Shown one piece after another: positions 26,367 to 34,038 of a stretch of DNA of 64,000 nucleotides (the first letter of the stretch is position 1; each line of letters opens with the position of its first letter). This DNA is from Blautia sp. An81 (GTDB lineage Bacteria; Bacillota; Clostridia; Lachnospirales; Lachnospiraceae). The stretch is from positions 34,033 through 98,032 of the forward strand of contig NZ_NFHH01000014.1 of the NCBI RefSeq assembly GCF_002161285.1, read 5' to 3'. A program made the translations under genes and the position numbers. Below the pieces are notes generated by a model. The model saw only the letters and a list, made by a program, of their open reading frames with translations. It ran no database searches and was not told where the DNA came from.

Positions 26367-28595
26367 TTAATTTACCTTCTTTATCACAAACAGCAGTGAG
26401 GCAAAATCTCCGCCTCTTCTGTTCAGTTCCATTCTGTCAATGGGAATTCCCCCATACATCAGCTCATCGCCATAAGCCTCATAGGTCTTTGCAGGTTCAT
26501 CGGCCAGGATCACCTGATACAGGCCGTCTTCCTGAAGTCCTTTTACTTTCAGCCGGAGCCAGGAAGCATTTACCTTGTTCAGTTTCTGATAGAACATGGC
26601 AACTGACTGTTTCTTATCCTGAGATACCACCTGCCATGCAGTATCATTACCCTCAAAGGGACTTAACAGGCGGAAGAAATCCCCGTCAACCTGGATAAGC
26701 TCTCTGTACTCTTTCATAAATGCTACCTGTTTCTTCACCTCTTCCATTTCCTGGTCAGAAAGAAGATTCAGGTCCAATTCATATCCAAAGGTACCGAAAT
26801 ATGCAATATTGGCTCTTGTACTGATAGGAGTCTTTCTGAACACCTGATGATTAGGCACTGCAGACACATGAGAGCCCATAGCTACGATTGGATACACATA
26901 GGAAGTTCCGTACTGGATTTTTGTTCTCTCATTGGCATCTGTGTCATCACTGGTCCATGTCTGGGGAGCAAAGTACAGCATACCCGGGTCAAATCTGGCG
27001 CCGCCGCTGGCACAGGATTCAAAGAGAATCTCCGGAAATTCTTCAGTCAGGCGGGTATAAAGGTCATAAACTCCCAGGATGTATCTGTGCATAACCTCTC
27101 CCTGACGGGCCGGCTCTGCCGTTCTGCTGTAAGGCTCTGTCATATACCGGTTCATATCCCATTTGATATAGGAAATAGAGGACTCACGGAGAATTTTTGC
27201 TATCATCTCATAGATATAGTCCACCACTTCTTTTCTGGAAAAGTCCAGAACATGCTGATGTCTGGCATGGGACTCAAATCTGCCGGGAGCTGCAACAAGC
27301 CAGTCTGGATGCTGACGATAAAGGTCGCTGTCCTTGTTTACCATTTCCAGCTCTACCCACAGTCCGAACTTTAATCCCATATCTTCTATTTTTCTGGACA
27401 ATCCGGAAATTCCCTCAGGGAGTTTTTCCAGATTTGCATACCAGTCGCCCAGGCCTCTGTAATCATCATTTCTGGCCCCGAACCATCCGTCATCCAGAAC
27501 AAACAGTTCCACTCCGGCTTCCTTTGCCTTTTTGGCAATGTTCAGTATTTTTTCTTCATTAAAATCAAAATATGTGGCCTCCCAGTTATTTAAAAGGATA
27601 GGACGAGCTTTATCCCTCCATGTGCCTCTCATGAGGCGCTTCCTGTAAAGCCTGTGATATGTCTGGCTCATTTTATTCAAACCCTGGTCGCTGTACACCA
27701 TGACAGTTTCAGGAGTCTGGAAGCTTTCTCCTTTCTGGAGCACCCAGGAAAAACTCTCCGGATGAATACCTGCCGTAACTCTTGTCATATCAAAGGTAGA
27801 GACTTCTGCCTGAATAAGGAAATTACCGCTGTATACAAAGCTGAATCCGTAAACTTCCCCGTTGTATTCCCCTGCATCTGGTCTTTTCAGGGCCATAAAT
27901 GGATTATGCTCTGCTCCGCCGCAGGTACCGTTCATGCCATATATAGACTGGATTCCCATCTCCAGTCTGCGGCTTTTTACATATCGCTCTCTTGCCCAGG
28001 CTCCGGAAAGCTGTACCATCTCAAAGTCCATATCCAGAAATTCCACACATGCGCTCATAGCTTTCTCCAGTACGATAGAGCTCTCTCCTTTGTGCAGAAA
28101 TCTGGTATTTCTGGTGATTACCGGATAGTCTTTATAGATTGTATAAGACAGTACCATATCTGTATTGATTTTATCGTCATGGAGGGTAATCTCCAGGGTA
28201 TCTCCTTCGCCGTCATCTTCTACATAAGTAGCCGGCAGAGGAGCCAGGGATGGTTTCCCCTTCAGGATCTTGTAATCTTTATAGACAAAATTTGTAATCC
28301 TGCTTCCATCCTCCTGACGAATGCACAGAGCAGGGCTCTTATAATCTCCCGTTCCATAAACAGGATATTCCTGTCTGGTATAATGCATAGACAGCAATCC
28401 CGGTTCCGGAACACAGATGGACATCTGAGATCTCATAGTTTCTTCATGAAAATGAGAAAAGTCTTCTCTGTCCCGGAGAGCCTTCCCATAATACAGATTC
28501 TCCATCTGCCCGTTTTCCATAATTCCAATGATATAGCTTACTTCATCGTTAAACAGGTGAAACTCTTTAGCTTGTTCATGATAAATAATCGGCAT
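26367..28595 (-). CDS. Alpha-galactosidase, glycoside hydrolase family 36
   Basis: A 742-residue enzyme of full GH36 length, without signal peptide. An N-terminal beta-supersandwich (about 1-330) precedes the TIM barrel, which has FVLDDGWFG near 366-373 and the nucleophile Asp480 in YIKWDMNR. Other barrel motifs are ESCASGGARFDPGML near 526-540 and the acid Asp550 in TWTSDDTDA. A C-terminal beta domain follows. Spacing of the catalytic pair matches well-studied bacterial alpha-galactosidases. It hydrolyses raffinose-family sugars and melibiose inside the cell. Its promoter region has a TATAAT (28639-28644) without a strong -35. It lies next to the importer and galactokinase-like gene. Confidence 0.95.
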   Translation of the reverse strand: MPIIYHEQAKEFHLFNDEVSYIIGIMENGQMENLYYGKALRDREDFSHFHEETMRSQMSICVPEPGLLSMHYTRQEYPVYGTGDYKSPALCIRQEDGSRITNFVYKDYKILKGKPSLAPLPATYVEDDGEGDTLEITLHDDKINTDMVLSYTIYKDYPVITRNTRFLHKGESSIVLEKAMSACVEFLDMDFEMVQLSGAWARERYVKSRRLEMGIQSIYGMNGTCGGAEHNPFMALKRPDAGEYNGEVYGFSFVYSGNFLIQAEVSTFDMTRVTAGIHPESFSWVLQKGESFQTPETVMVYSDQGLNKMSQTYHRLYRKRLMRGTWRDKARPILLNNWEATYFDFNEEKILNIAKKAKEAGVELFVLDDGWFGARNDDYRGLGDWYANLEKLPEGISGLSRKIEDMGLKFGLWVELEMVNKDSDLYRQHPDWLVAAPGRFESHARHQHVLDFSRKEVVDYIYEMIAKILRESSISYIKWDMNRYMTEPYSRTAEPARQGEVMHRYILGVYDLYTRLTEEFPEILFESCASGGARFDPGMLYFAPQTWTSDDTDANERTKIQYGTSYVYPIVAMGSHVSAVPNHQVFRKTPISTRANIAYFGTFGYELDLNLLSDQEMEEVKKQVAFMKEYRELIQVDGDFFRLLSPFEGNDTAWQVVSQDKKQSVAMFYQKLNKVNASWLRLKVKGLQEDGLYQVILADEPAKTYEAYGDELMYGGIPIDRMELNRRGGDFASLLFVIKKVN

Positions 28596-28817
28596 AACGT
28601 CCTCCTTTGTTCATTTCATTCCTTGATTTCTGTGTCCTATTATATCCTCCCCTTTTGAAAGATTCTATCTCATTTGTTTTTTTTAATTGTTGATTTGTTG
28701 CATACTCATGCGATATTATTGTAAACCATTATTTTCAGATAATTTGTTTAATTTTTGTCTGGTTTTGTCAAATTCTTCCTGCTTCAGACCAATATTTGAT
28801 TTCAAAAATGTCAACCC

Positions 28818-29011
28818 TTTTTCCACTTTTTTCTTCAAAAAATCCCATTTTATAACAACTTCACAAAACCTATGTTCTTTATTTCATTATGTAAATCAAA
28901 GAAATCCACAGTGATTTTTGTGGACAATGTGGATAACTCGGTGTATAACTCCACTTTCTCAAGGTTTTCCACTATTTTCAATGTGTATAACTTTGAGGAT
29001 AAAATGTGGGA
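28818..29011. promoter_or_regulatory. Cluster of DnaA-box-like 9-mers
   Basis: Same-strand matches to TGTGGATAA (complement TTATCCACA): TGTGGACAA 28919, perfect TGTGGATAA 28928, GGTGTATAA 28940, TGTGTATAA 28982, TGAGGATAA 28994. TTTTCCAC-type partial boxes occur near 28819 and 28966. The first two abut, the next two gaps are 12 and 42 bp, and the last is 12 bp. The surroundings are AT-rich and non-coding, between the galK-like terminator and the GH36 promoter. No dnaA or dnaN is nearby and gene direction does not switch, so this is unlikely to be the main origin. Confidence 0.55.
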
Positions 29012-29151
29012 AACTTCCCAGCCTTCGACAATCTTTGTATATATTTTACAATCGTGAATATTCTGAAAATTTAAAGGTAAATTTCTGAACTTTTCCAAGG
29101 AATTCTGTCCTCGACAACATATAAATCCAGGCCTCACAATTATGTAAATTT

Positions 29152-29203
29152 AAAAATGCTGCATGTGACCACAGCTTCTGTCATCACATACAGCATCTTT
29201 TTG
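29152..29203 (-). terminator. Rho-independent terminator after galactokinase-like gene
   Basis: On the minus strand ATGCTGTATGTGA pairs with TCACATGCAGCAT (one mismatch, 15-base loop) and is followed by TTTTT. It lies 20-70 bp beyond the stop codon at 29222. Confidence 0.88.
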
Positions 29204-29221
29204 TTGCTTTTTGCCCTTTTA

Positions 29222-30502
29222 TTAGATTACTTTAATTCCACCCAGCTGACGTACTTTCAGAACATGGCAGGAATCCTTTCCGAAGATATGGTCAATTTTC
29301 TTCCTGTATTCTTCCACATAACTGTTTTCTACAAATACCTGGATTGTTCCTGCAAAGCCCCCTCCGTGAACACGGCTGACACCATGATTCTGAAGAATGC
29401 TTTCACTGGCTCCCAGAGCAACAGACATAGCCTGGTTCTGCTCATCTCTGTTTATGTAAATATTCTGAAGGTATTTGAAAGAAGAATTTCCTGACTCCTT
29501 CACCAGCTCCAGAAATCTTCTGAAGTCTCCCTGTTCCAGAGCCTCCACCTGTTTTTCCACTCGCTTTTCTTCCTCGAAGAAGTGCAGGGCACGAAGCACC
29601 GGACGGTCTCCCAGGATACTTCTCAGGCCTGGAATCTGCTCAAAGAATTCCTGCTCGTCCACTTCTCTGAGGACTTTTTTCTTAAAGAAGGCTGCAACTT
29701 TCTTCATCTCTTCCGGAATCTTTGCATAGTCATCTGTCAGATTCGCATGTGAAGCTTTGGTGTCTACAATACAGAGACTGTACTGGTAAGCCTGGAAATC
29801 AGAAGGTACTTTTTTTACTGACGGTGTCTGTGGGTCCTGGAAATCAATATGGATCAGTCCTCCTACTGCACTGGCCATCTGGTCCATCAGGCCGCAGGGT
29901 TTGCCGAAATATACATTTTCCGCATACTGACCGGCTTTGGCGATTTCCACCGGGTCAATCTCCATATTATTGAAAAGCCCTGAAAGAATCGTTCCTACAA
30001 TTACCTCAAAAGCTGCTGAAGACGACAGTCCCGCTCCAATCAGCACGTCACTGGTAATATAGGCCTGAAAGCCGCCTATTTTATATCCCTTTTCTGTAAG
30101 AGCAGCCGCAGCGCCACGGATAAGAGCTGTTGTGGTGCCCTCTTCTTCATATTTTTCTTCAAGGTCTCTGGTGTCTACTTCTACCATGTCGTAACCTTCT
30201 GATACAAGCTGGATCACAGGGGAGTCCACTGGACTGACCACTGCAACAGCATCCAGATTAATAGACGTTGCCAACACCATACCATGCTGATGATCTGTAT
30301 GGTTTCCTCCTACTTCACTTCTTCCCGGAGCGCTGTAAATCTCCACCTGTTTTTCACCAAACAGCTCTTCAAATTTTTCTACAGCCTGTGCGTATCTGGC
30401 ATTCTGCCTCTTGGCTTCGGAATCATCCTGATAGATCTCCCGGAAAAGTTCTTCATAATTTCCCTGTAAAAGTTCCTCTTTTAATATTCTGGAGTCCTTC
30501 AT
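29222..30502 (-). CDS. galK: Galactokinase-like GHMP kinase
   Basis: A 426-residue GHMP-superfamily kinase. The three family motifs are present: a sugar-site motif PGRSEVGGNHTDHQHG near residue 60, the ATP-binding glycine-rich loop GAGLSSSAAFEV near 155, and the C-terminal SRVHGGGFAGTIQ near 390. Galactokinases convert galactose from alpha-galactosidase action to galactose 1-phosphate. The sugar-site motif departs from the canonical GRVNLIGEHTDYNxG; the Glu is replaced by Asn, so substrate preference may differ. No galT or galE is present in the window. It is followed by a strong terminator and has a TTGGAA-17-TACGAT promoter candidate upstream. Confidence 0.85.
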   Translation of the reverse strand: MKDSRILKEELLQGNYEELFREIYQDDSEAKRQNARYAQAVEKFEELFGEKQVEIYSAPGRSEVGGNHTDHQHGMVLATSINLDAVAVVSPVDSPVIQLVSEGYDMVEVDTRDLEEKYEEEGTTTALIRGAAAALTEKGYKIGGFQAYITSDVLIGAGLSSSAAFEVIVGTILSGLFNNMEIDPVEIAKAGQYAENVYFGKPCGLMDQMASAVGGLIHIDFQDPQTPSVKKVPSDFQAYQYSLCIVDTKASHANLTDDYAKIPEEMKKVAAFFKKKVLREVDEQEFFEQIPGLRSILGDRPVLRALHFFEEEKRVEKQVEALEQGDFRRFLELVKESGNSSFKYLQNIYINRDEQNQAMSVALGASESILQNHGVSRVHGGGFAGTIQVFVENSYVEEYRKKIDHIFGKDSCHVLKVRQLGGIKVI

Positions 30503-30626
30503 CTTTTTCCCTCCTGTTTTTCTGCATTATCGTATTTATCATAGCATATTTTTCCAAGAAAATATACATACCCTTTTTCTTTTTTCATAAACTGTAAAGA
30601 AGTATCCCTTTTATGAGGAAATACCC

Positions 30627-32402
30627 TTGAAAAAAATTTTATCTCTGAAGCGAAAGTATTTCATCTGCGCAGCAGCCCTTCTACTGGTATCCGGCGCAGC
30701 TTTCTTTTTCCTGAAAACCTGCCTTCCCTCTTCTGAAAATAAGGAGTTTGAAAGCTACATAGAAGATATTTTCCAGCAGGAAATGAAAACAAATACCCTG
30801 AATCTTCACTATACCCTGGCCTATCCGGAGGATTACGGCATCGATGAATACCAGGTCACTCTGGGAACCATGGAGCCGGATGCTCTGGAAAAAAATCAGA
30901 AAGAGGCAGAAAAACTCCAAAGAGAATTAGAAAAGTTTGATCTCTCCCAGCTTTCGGAAGAAAATCAGATTATCTACGACATCCTTTCCCTTGAATTTTC
31001 CTCCCAGCTTTCTCTGGGCAGTTCCTATCTTCTCCAGGAACCCCTTGGGCCAAATCTGGGCATCCAGGCCCAGCTTCCCATACTTCTGGCAGAATATACC
31101 TTCCGCACTTCTTCAGATATCAAGGATTATTTTTCTCTTCTGGCAGATATTCCGGAATACTTCCAGAGTATCCTGGAATTTGAAGAAAAGAAGGCTGAAG
31201 AAGGGCTGTTTATGAGTGATGTCAGTGCAGACAGAATCATTCAGCAGTGCCAGAGCTTTATGGAAACAGGTACAGAGAATTACCTGTATTCCATGTTCAA
31301 TCAAAGAGTAGAGGAACTCTTAAACTCCAGGAGGATTTCCCGGCACCAGGCAGACTCTTTTATTGAAATGCATGACAAACTCATGGGCCAGTTTGTTTTT
31401 CCTGCTTATCTCTCCCTCTCCCAAGGACTGGAAGAACTAAAAGGAAGGGGAAAAAACACCGGCGGTCTGGCTTATCTGGACGGTGGAAAAGATTATTATA
31501 AATATTTGGTTCAGAGTACGGTAGGAGACTACCGCTCCTTAGATGAAATCCTCCAAAGCCTCCTTCTCCAGCTTCAGGAAGATTACAGCAAAGTTCAGAA
31601 ACTTCTTACAGAAAATCCTGCGATTATCTCCAGCGCATACAGTCTTCCCTCCTCTGGTCTTTCCCCAGAGCAGATGCTGGATTATCTCCAGCATATTATC
31701 ACAGATGACTTTCCTGAGCTGGAAGTAAAGGAATATGAGGTGAAATATGTACCGGAATCCATGGAAGAATTTTCAAGTCCTGCTTTTTACCTGACTCCCC
31801 CCATGGATACCCTTACGCCTAATACCATCTATATCAATCAGTCCAGTCAGGTATCTCAGGCAGAACTTTTTACCACCCTGACCCATGAGGGTTTTCCCGG
31901 ACATTTATATCAGACCGTATATTTTGCCGGCCAGGATCATCATCCTATACGGGAACTTTTAAGCTGCAGCGGCTATATAGAAGGATGGGCCACTTATGTA
32001 GAATCTCTGGCCTATGGCTATGCCTCTCCTTTCCTTGCTATCGACCAGGATATCATGGATTTTCTATGTCTGAATCGTTCCATCAGCCTATGCCTTTACT
32101 CCATTTTAGATCTGGGCATTCATTATCAGGGCTGGAACATGGATACCACAGCCGATACCCTGGCAGTATTCGGAATTACAGACCAGGAGACCTGCCAGGA
32201 AATTTTCCAGTACATCATAGAAAATCCCGCCAACTACCTGAAATACTATCTGGGATATCTGAATTTTATTTCCTTAAAAGATACTGTCCAGACGGAAACA
32301 GGCAGCAGCTTTAATCTGAAAGAATTTCACAAAAACCTTCTGGATATCGGTCCGGCTCCCTTTCCCGTTGTAGAAAAATATCTTCTTGCAGAATATAAAT
32401 AA
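30627..32402 (+). CDS. DUF885-family predicted metallopeptidase, membrane-anchored
   Basis: A 591-residue protein. A basic N-terminus and one hydrophobic segment (about 9-30) act as membrane anchor or uncleaved signal; CLPSS follows, but a classical lipobox is not convincing. The large exported domain carries LTHEGFPGHLYQ near residue 417, the HExxPGHxxQ signature of DUF885, and a downstream GWATYVESLAYGY with the likely third metal-binding Glu. This looks like a zinc peptidase. Family members are poorly characterised; related proteins are oligopeptidases. The start is a TTG with GAGG upstream. It is monocistronic, divergent from the galactokinase-like gene, and followed by a terminator. Confidence 0.82.
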   Translation: MKKILSLKRKYFICAAALLLVSGAAFFFLKTCLPSSENKEFESYIEDIFQQEMKTNTLNLHYTLAYPEDYGIDEYQVTLGTMEPDALEKNQKEAEKLQRELEKFDLSQLSEENQIIYDILSLEFSSQLSLGSSYLLQEPLGPNLGIQAQLPILLAEYTFRTSSDIKDYFSLLADIPEYFQSILEFEEKKAEEGLFMSDVSADRIIQQCQSFMETGTENYLYSMFNQRVEELLNSRRISRHQADSFIEMHDKLMGQFVFPAYLSLSQGLEELKGRGKNTGGLAYLDGGKDYYKYLVQSTVGDYRSLDEILQSLLLQLQEDYSKVQKLLTENPAIISSAYSLPSSGLSPEQMLDYLQHIITDDFPELEVKEYEVKYVPESMEEFSSPAFYLTPPMDTLTPNTIYINQSSQVSQAELFTTLTHEGFPGHLYQTVYFAGQDHHPIRELLSCSGYIEGWATYVESLAYGYASPFLAIDQDIMDFLCLNRSISLCLYSILDLGIHYQGWNMDTTADTLAVFGITDQETCQEIFQYIIENPANYLKYYLGYLNFISLKDTVQTETGSSFNLKEFHKNLLDIGPAPFPVVEKYLLAEYK

Positions 32403-32409
32403 GGTGCTG

Positions 32410-32465
32410 AAAAAGCCGTTCTGGAAAGGCTGTCTTCTCTATCGCCTTTCCCAAACGGCTTTTTC
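32410..32465. terminator. Terminator between convergent DUF885 and MarR genes
   Basis: AAAAAGCCGTT at 32410-32420 pairs with AACGGCTTTTT near 32454-32464. The inner stem GGAAAGGC / GCCTTTCC extends it. T runs lie on both strands. Confidence 0.9.
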
Positions 32466-32480
32466 TTCTCATTTTTATGC

Positions 32481-32918
32481 TCATCTGTAAGAGTCAAAAA
32501 AAGTTCTCAGATTCATCAATGCTTTTACCAGGACTTCCTGCTGCTCTTCATTCAGGTCCTTCAGCACAGCCTGTATCATCCCATCGTGGAATTTCATATG
32601 ATGGGCATTGGCTTTCTTACCTTTCTTTGTCAGGGAAATAAGGACTACACGCCGGTCCTCCTCACTTCTTTCCCTGTGTACATACCCCTTCTTCACCAGA
32701 CTATTAATAGCAATGGTAAGAGTTCCCACTGTAACCGACATGATCTTTGCCACAGAAGACATATTCTTGGGTTCTCTCTCTCCAATCGCTTCAATAATAT
32801 GCATATCATTAACAGAAATATCTTTGAACTCTGAAGTAATCAGTGCCTTGCTCTCTATATCCAGGATTTCCTGGAAAAGTTTCACAAGGATGTCATGCAG
32901 CACTTCATAATTACTCAT
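32481..32918 (-). CDS. fabT: MarR-family regulator, FabT-like
   Basis: A 145-residue winged-helix regulator. The N-terminal YEVLHDILVKLFQEILDIESKALI helix resembles FabT-type MarR proteins, repressors of fatty-acid synthesis genes in Firmicutes. The wHTH core is NMSSVAKIMSVTVGTLTIAINSL, and the wing contains RSEEDRRVVLI. The ATG at 32918 follows AAGGAG. Two lines support FabT: the sequence, and a perfect 15-bp palindrome TTTTGATAATCAAAA at 33003-33017 just upstream of its promoter, matching the known FabT operator shape. Unusually, no fab genes are adjacent. The name is therefore tentative. Confidence 0.75.
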   Translation of the reverse strand: MSNYEVLHDILVKLFQEILDIESKALITSEFKDISVNDMHIIEAIGEREPKNMSSVAKIMSVTVGTLTIAINSLVKKGYVHRERSEEDRRVVLISLTKKGKKANAHHMKFHDGMIQAVLKDLNEEQQEVLVKALMNLRTFFDSYR

Positions 32919-32966
32919 GCCATCACTCCTTCCAGCCATTTCCCCACGCTTTTCATTGATGGTTTT

Positions 32967-32995
32967 ATTATATCCGATTCAAGTATCAATTACAA
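32967..32995 (-). promoter_or_regulatory. Promoter of the FabT-like gene
   Basis: On the minus strand -35 TTGTAA (32990-32995), a 17-bp spacer and -10 TATAAT (32967-32972) lie about 50 bp before the start codon. Confidence 0.7.
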
Positions 32996-33002
32996 TCAAA
33001 TT

Positions 33003-33017
33003 TTTTGATAATCAAAA
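33003..33017. promoter_or_regulatory. FabT-type operator palindrome
   Basis: TTTTGATAATCAAAA is a perfect 15-bp palindrome centred on A33010. It lies 7 bp upstream of the -35 element of the FabT-like gene. It fits FabT-type operators (TTTGA..TATCAAA) and implies autoregulation; binding is inferred. Confidence 0.7.
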
Positions 33018-33027
33018 TATTTTTATT

Positions 33028-33183
33028 CTATGACGTTAGCTCGTGAATCAAAATCAAGAATATTTATACATCTTATTGCTCAGTCTGTGCCGCTTTGAGC
33101 CTATAGTCTCAAAGCTATGCTCGACAAATTCGCATAAAATGTATAAATATTCCGGATATATGACTAATGCAACAACGCCATAG
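33028..33183. repeat. Dispersed inverted-repeat element, copy 1
   Basis: About 156 bp. The arms GAATATTTATACAT and ATGTATAAATATTC enclose an internal hairpin GCTTTGAG..CTCAAAGC. The core is nearly identical to the copies at 58.1 and 59.9 kb. Outer ends CTATGACGTT / AACGCCATAG still pair partly, but the middle of the terminal repeats has diverged. It lies between the FabT-like operator and the terminator of the PduL gene. No coding capacity. It is best described as a MITE- or BIME-like element. Confidence 0.85.
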
Positions 33184-33230
33184 AAAAAAACAGGGATCCC
33201 TCTTACTTTACATAAGAAGTTCCCTGTTTT
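33184..33230 (-). terminator. Terminator after the PduL gene
   Basis: On the minus strand AAAACAGGGA pairs with TCCCTGTTTT, extended by CTTCTTATGT / ..GTAAGAG, and is followed by TTTTTT. It lies about 30 bp beyond the stop at 33262. Confidence 0.88.
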
Positions 33231-33261
33231 CCTAAATATAAAGGTCAGCCGCCTCTATAAA

Positions 33262-33834
33262 TTATTTCACGATCATTTCACCGTAGCATTCTTTTCCAGG
33301 AGCCAGAGCATTAGACTCATCTGTGTCAATATGAGCTGCTGTAGCGTAAGATGCGCTTACACGTACAACTACGTCTCCAAATGTTAAAGAACGTCCGTTA
33401 GGAGATTCGATTTCAAGGCTTACGATCTGTTTGTCCTTTACGCCTGCTGCTTCAGCATCTTCTGGTGTCATATGCACATGACGTTTTGCAGCGATAACGC
33501 CTTCTGTCAGCTCTACTTCTCCTGCAGGGCCAACCAGCTTACATGCGCCGGAACCAGCAATGTCGCCAGACTCACGGATAGGAGCTGTAACGCCAAGACT
33601 TCTTGCATCAGTAAGAGAAACCTCTACCTGTGTATCTTTTCTTACAGGACCCAGAACAGACATTTTCTGGCTTCCCTTTGTTCCTACTACCTCTACCTTT
33701 TCTTCACAGGCAAACTGTCCCGGCTGGCTTAACATTTTTTTCACTGTCAGTTCATGGCCTTTGCCGAACAGAATTTCCAGATGCTCCTGTGATAAATGTA
33801 CGTGTCTTGCAGATGTTTCTACTAATACTTTCAT
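33262..33834 (-). CDS. pduL: Phosphate propanoyltransferase-type phosphotransacylase PduL
   Basis: A 190-residue enzyme with the two PduL repeats, each with a zinc-binding His motif: SARHVHLS near residue 8 and AKRHVHMT near 119. PduL interconverts acyl-CoA and acyl phosphate, a route to acetate or propionate with ATP gain. It lacks the N-terminal encapsulation peptide found in microcompartment forms, and no microcompartment genes are nearby, so a cytoplasmic housekeeping role replacing Pta is likely. The ATG at 33834 follows GGAGG. A near-perfect promoter (TTGACA-16-TATAAT) and its own terminator make it a single-gene transcript. Confidence 0.92.
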   Translation of the reverse strand: MKVLVETSARHVHLSQEHLEILFGKGHELTVKKMLSQPGQFACEEKVEVVGTKGSQKMSVLGPVRKDTQVEVSLTDARSLGVTAPIRESGDIAGSGACKLVGPAGEVELTEGVIAAKRHVHMTPEDAEAAGVKDKQIVSLEIESPNGRSLTFGDVVVRVSASYATAAHIDTDESNALAPGKECYGEMIVK

Positions 33835-33882
33835 TTTGAAATCCTCCACTTGATAATTGTAAATAATCATTCATTACCTATA

Positions 33883-33910
33883 ATTATAGCTTTTTCCATA
33901 AGCTTGTCAA
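33883..33910 (-). promoter_or_regulatory. Consensus promoter of pduL
   Basis: On the minus strand TTGACA (33905-33910), a 16-bp spacer and TATAAT (33883-33888), both perfect matches to the housekeeping sigma consensus, about 50 bp before the ATG. Confidence 0.82.
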
Positions 33911-33992
33911 CGCATATAGGGGGATTTCTTCCTTGGTTTTTTGCATTTTTCAGGATACATGGTGCTCTGATATTTCTGCCTGAGAGCAGAAA

Positions 33993-34038
33993 AACCAGAA
34001 GTCCCGCTGCCCTTTTCAGTCAGCTCCCGCTTCTGGTT
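33993..34038 (-). terminator. Terminator overlapping the end of the J-domain-like gene
   Basis: On the minus strand AACCAGAAG (34030-34038) pairs with CTTCTGGTT (33993-34001), extended by CGGGAGC..CGGGA pairing, and runs into TTTTCTG. The stem covers the last codons of the gene ending at 34016. Confidence 0.8.

Noticed and set aside
28818..29011. Chromosomal origin oriC
   Set aside because: The DnaA-like boxes are suggestive, but dnaA, dnaN, rpmH and gyrB are not nearby and genes on both sides point the same way. It is reported only as a DnaA-box cluster.
28850..29137. A 95-codon minus-strand frame through the DnaA-box region
   Set aside because: Low-complexity composition, no RBS, and it lies over the cluster of DnaA-like 9-mers. 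It shows no family-like motif.
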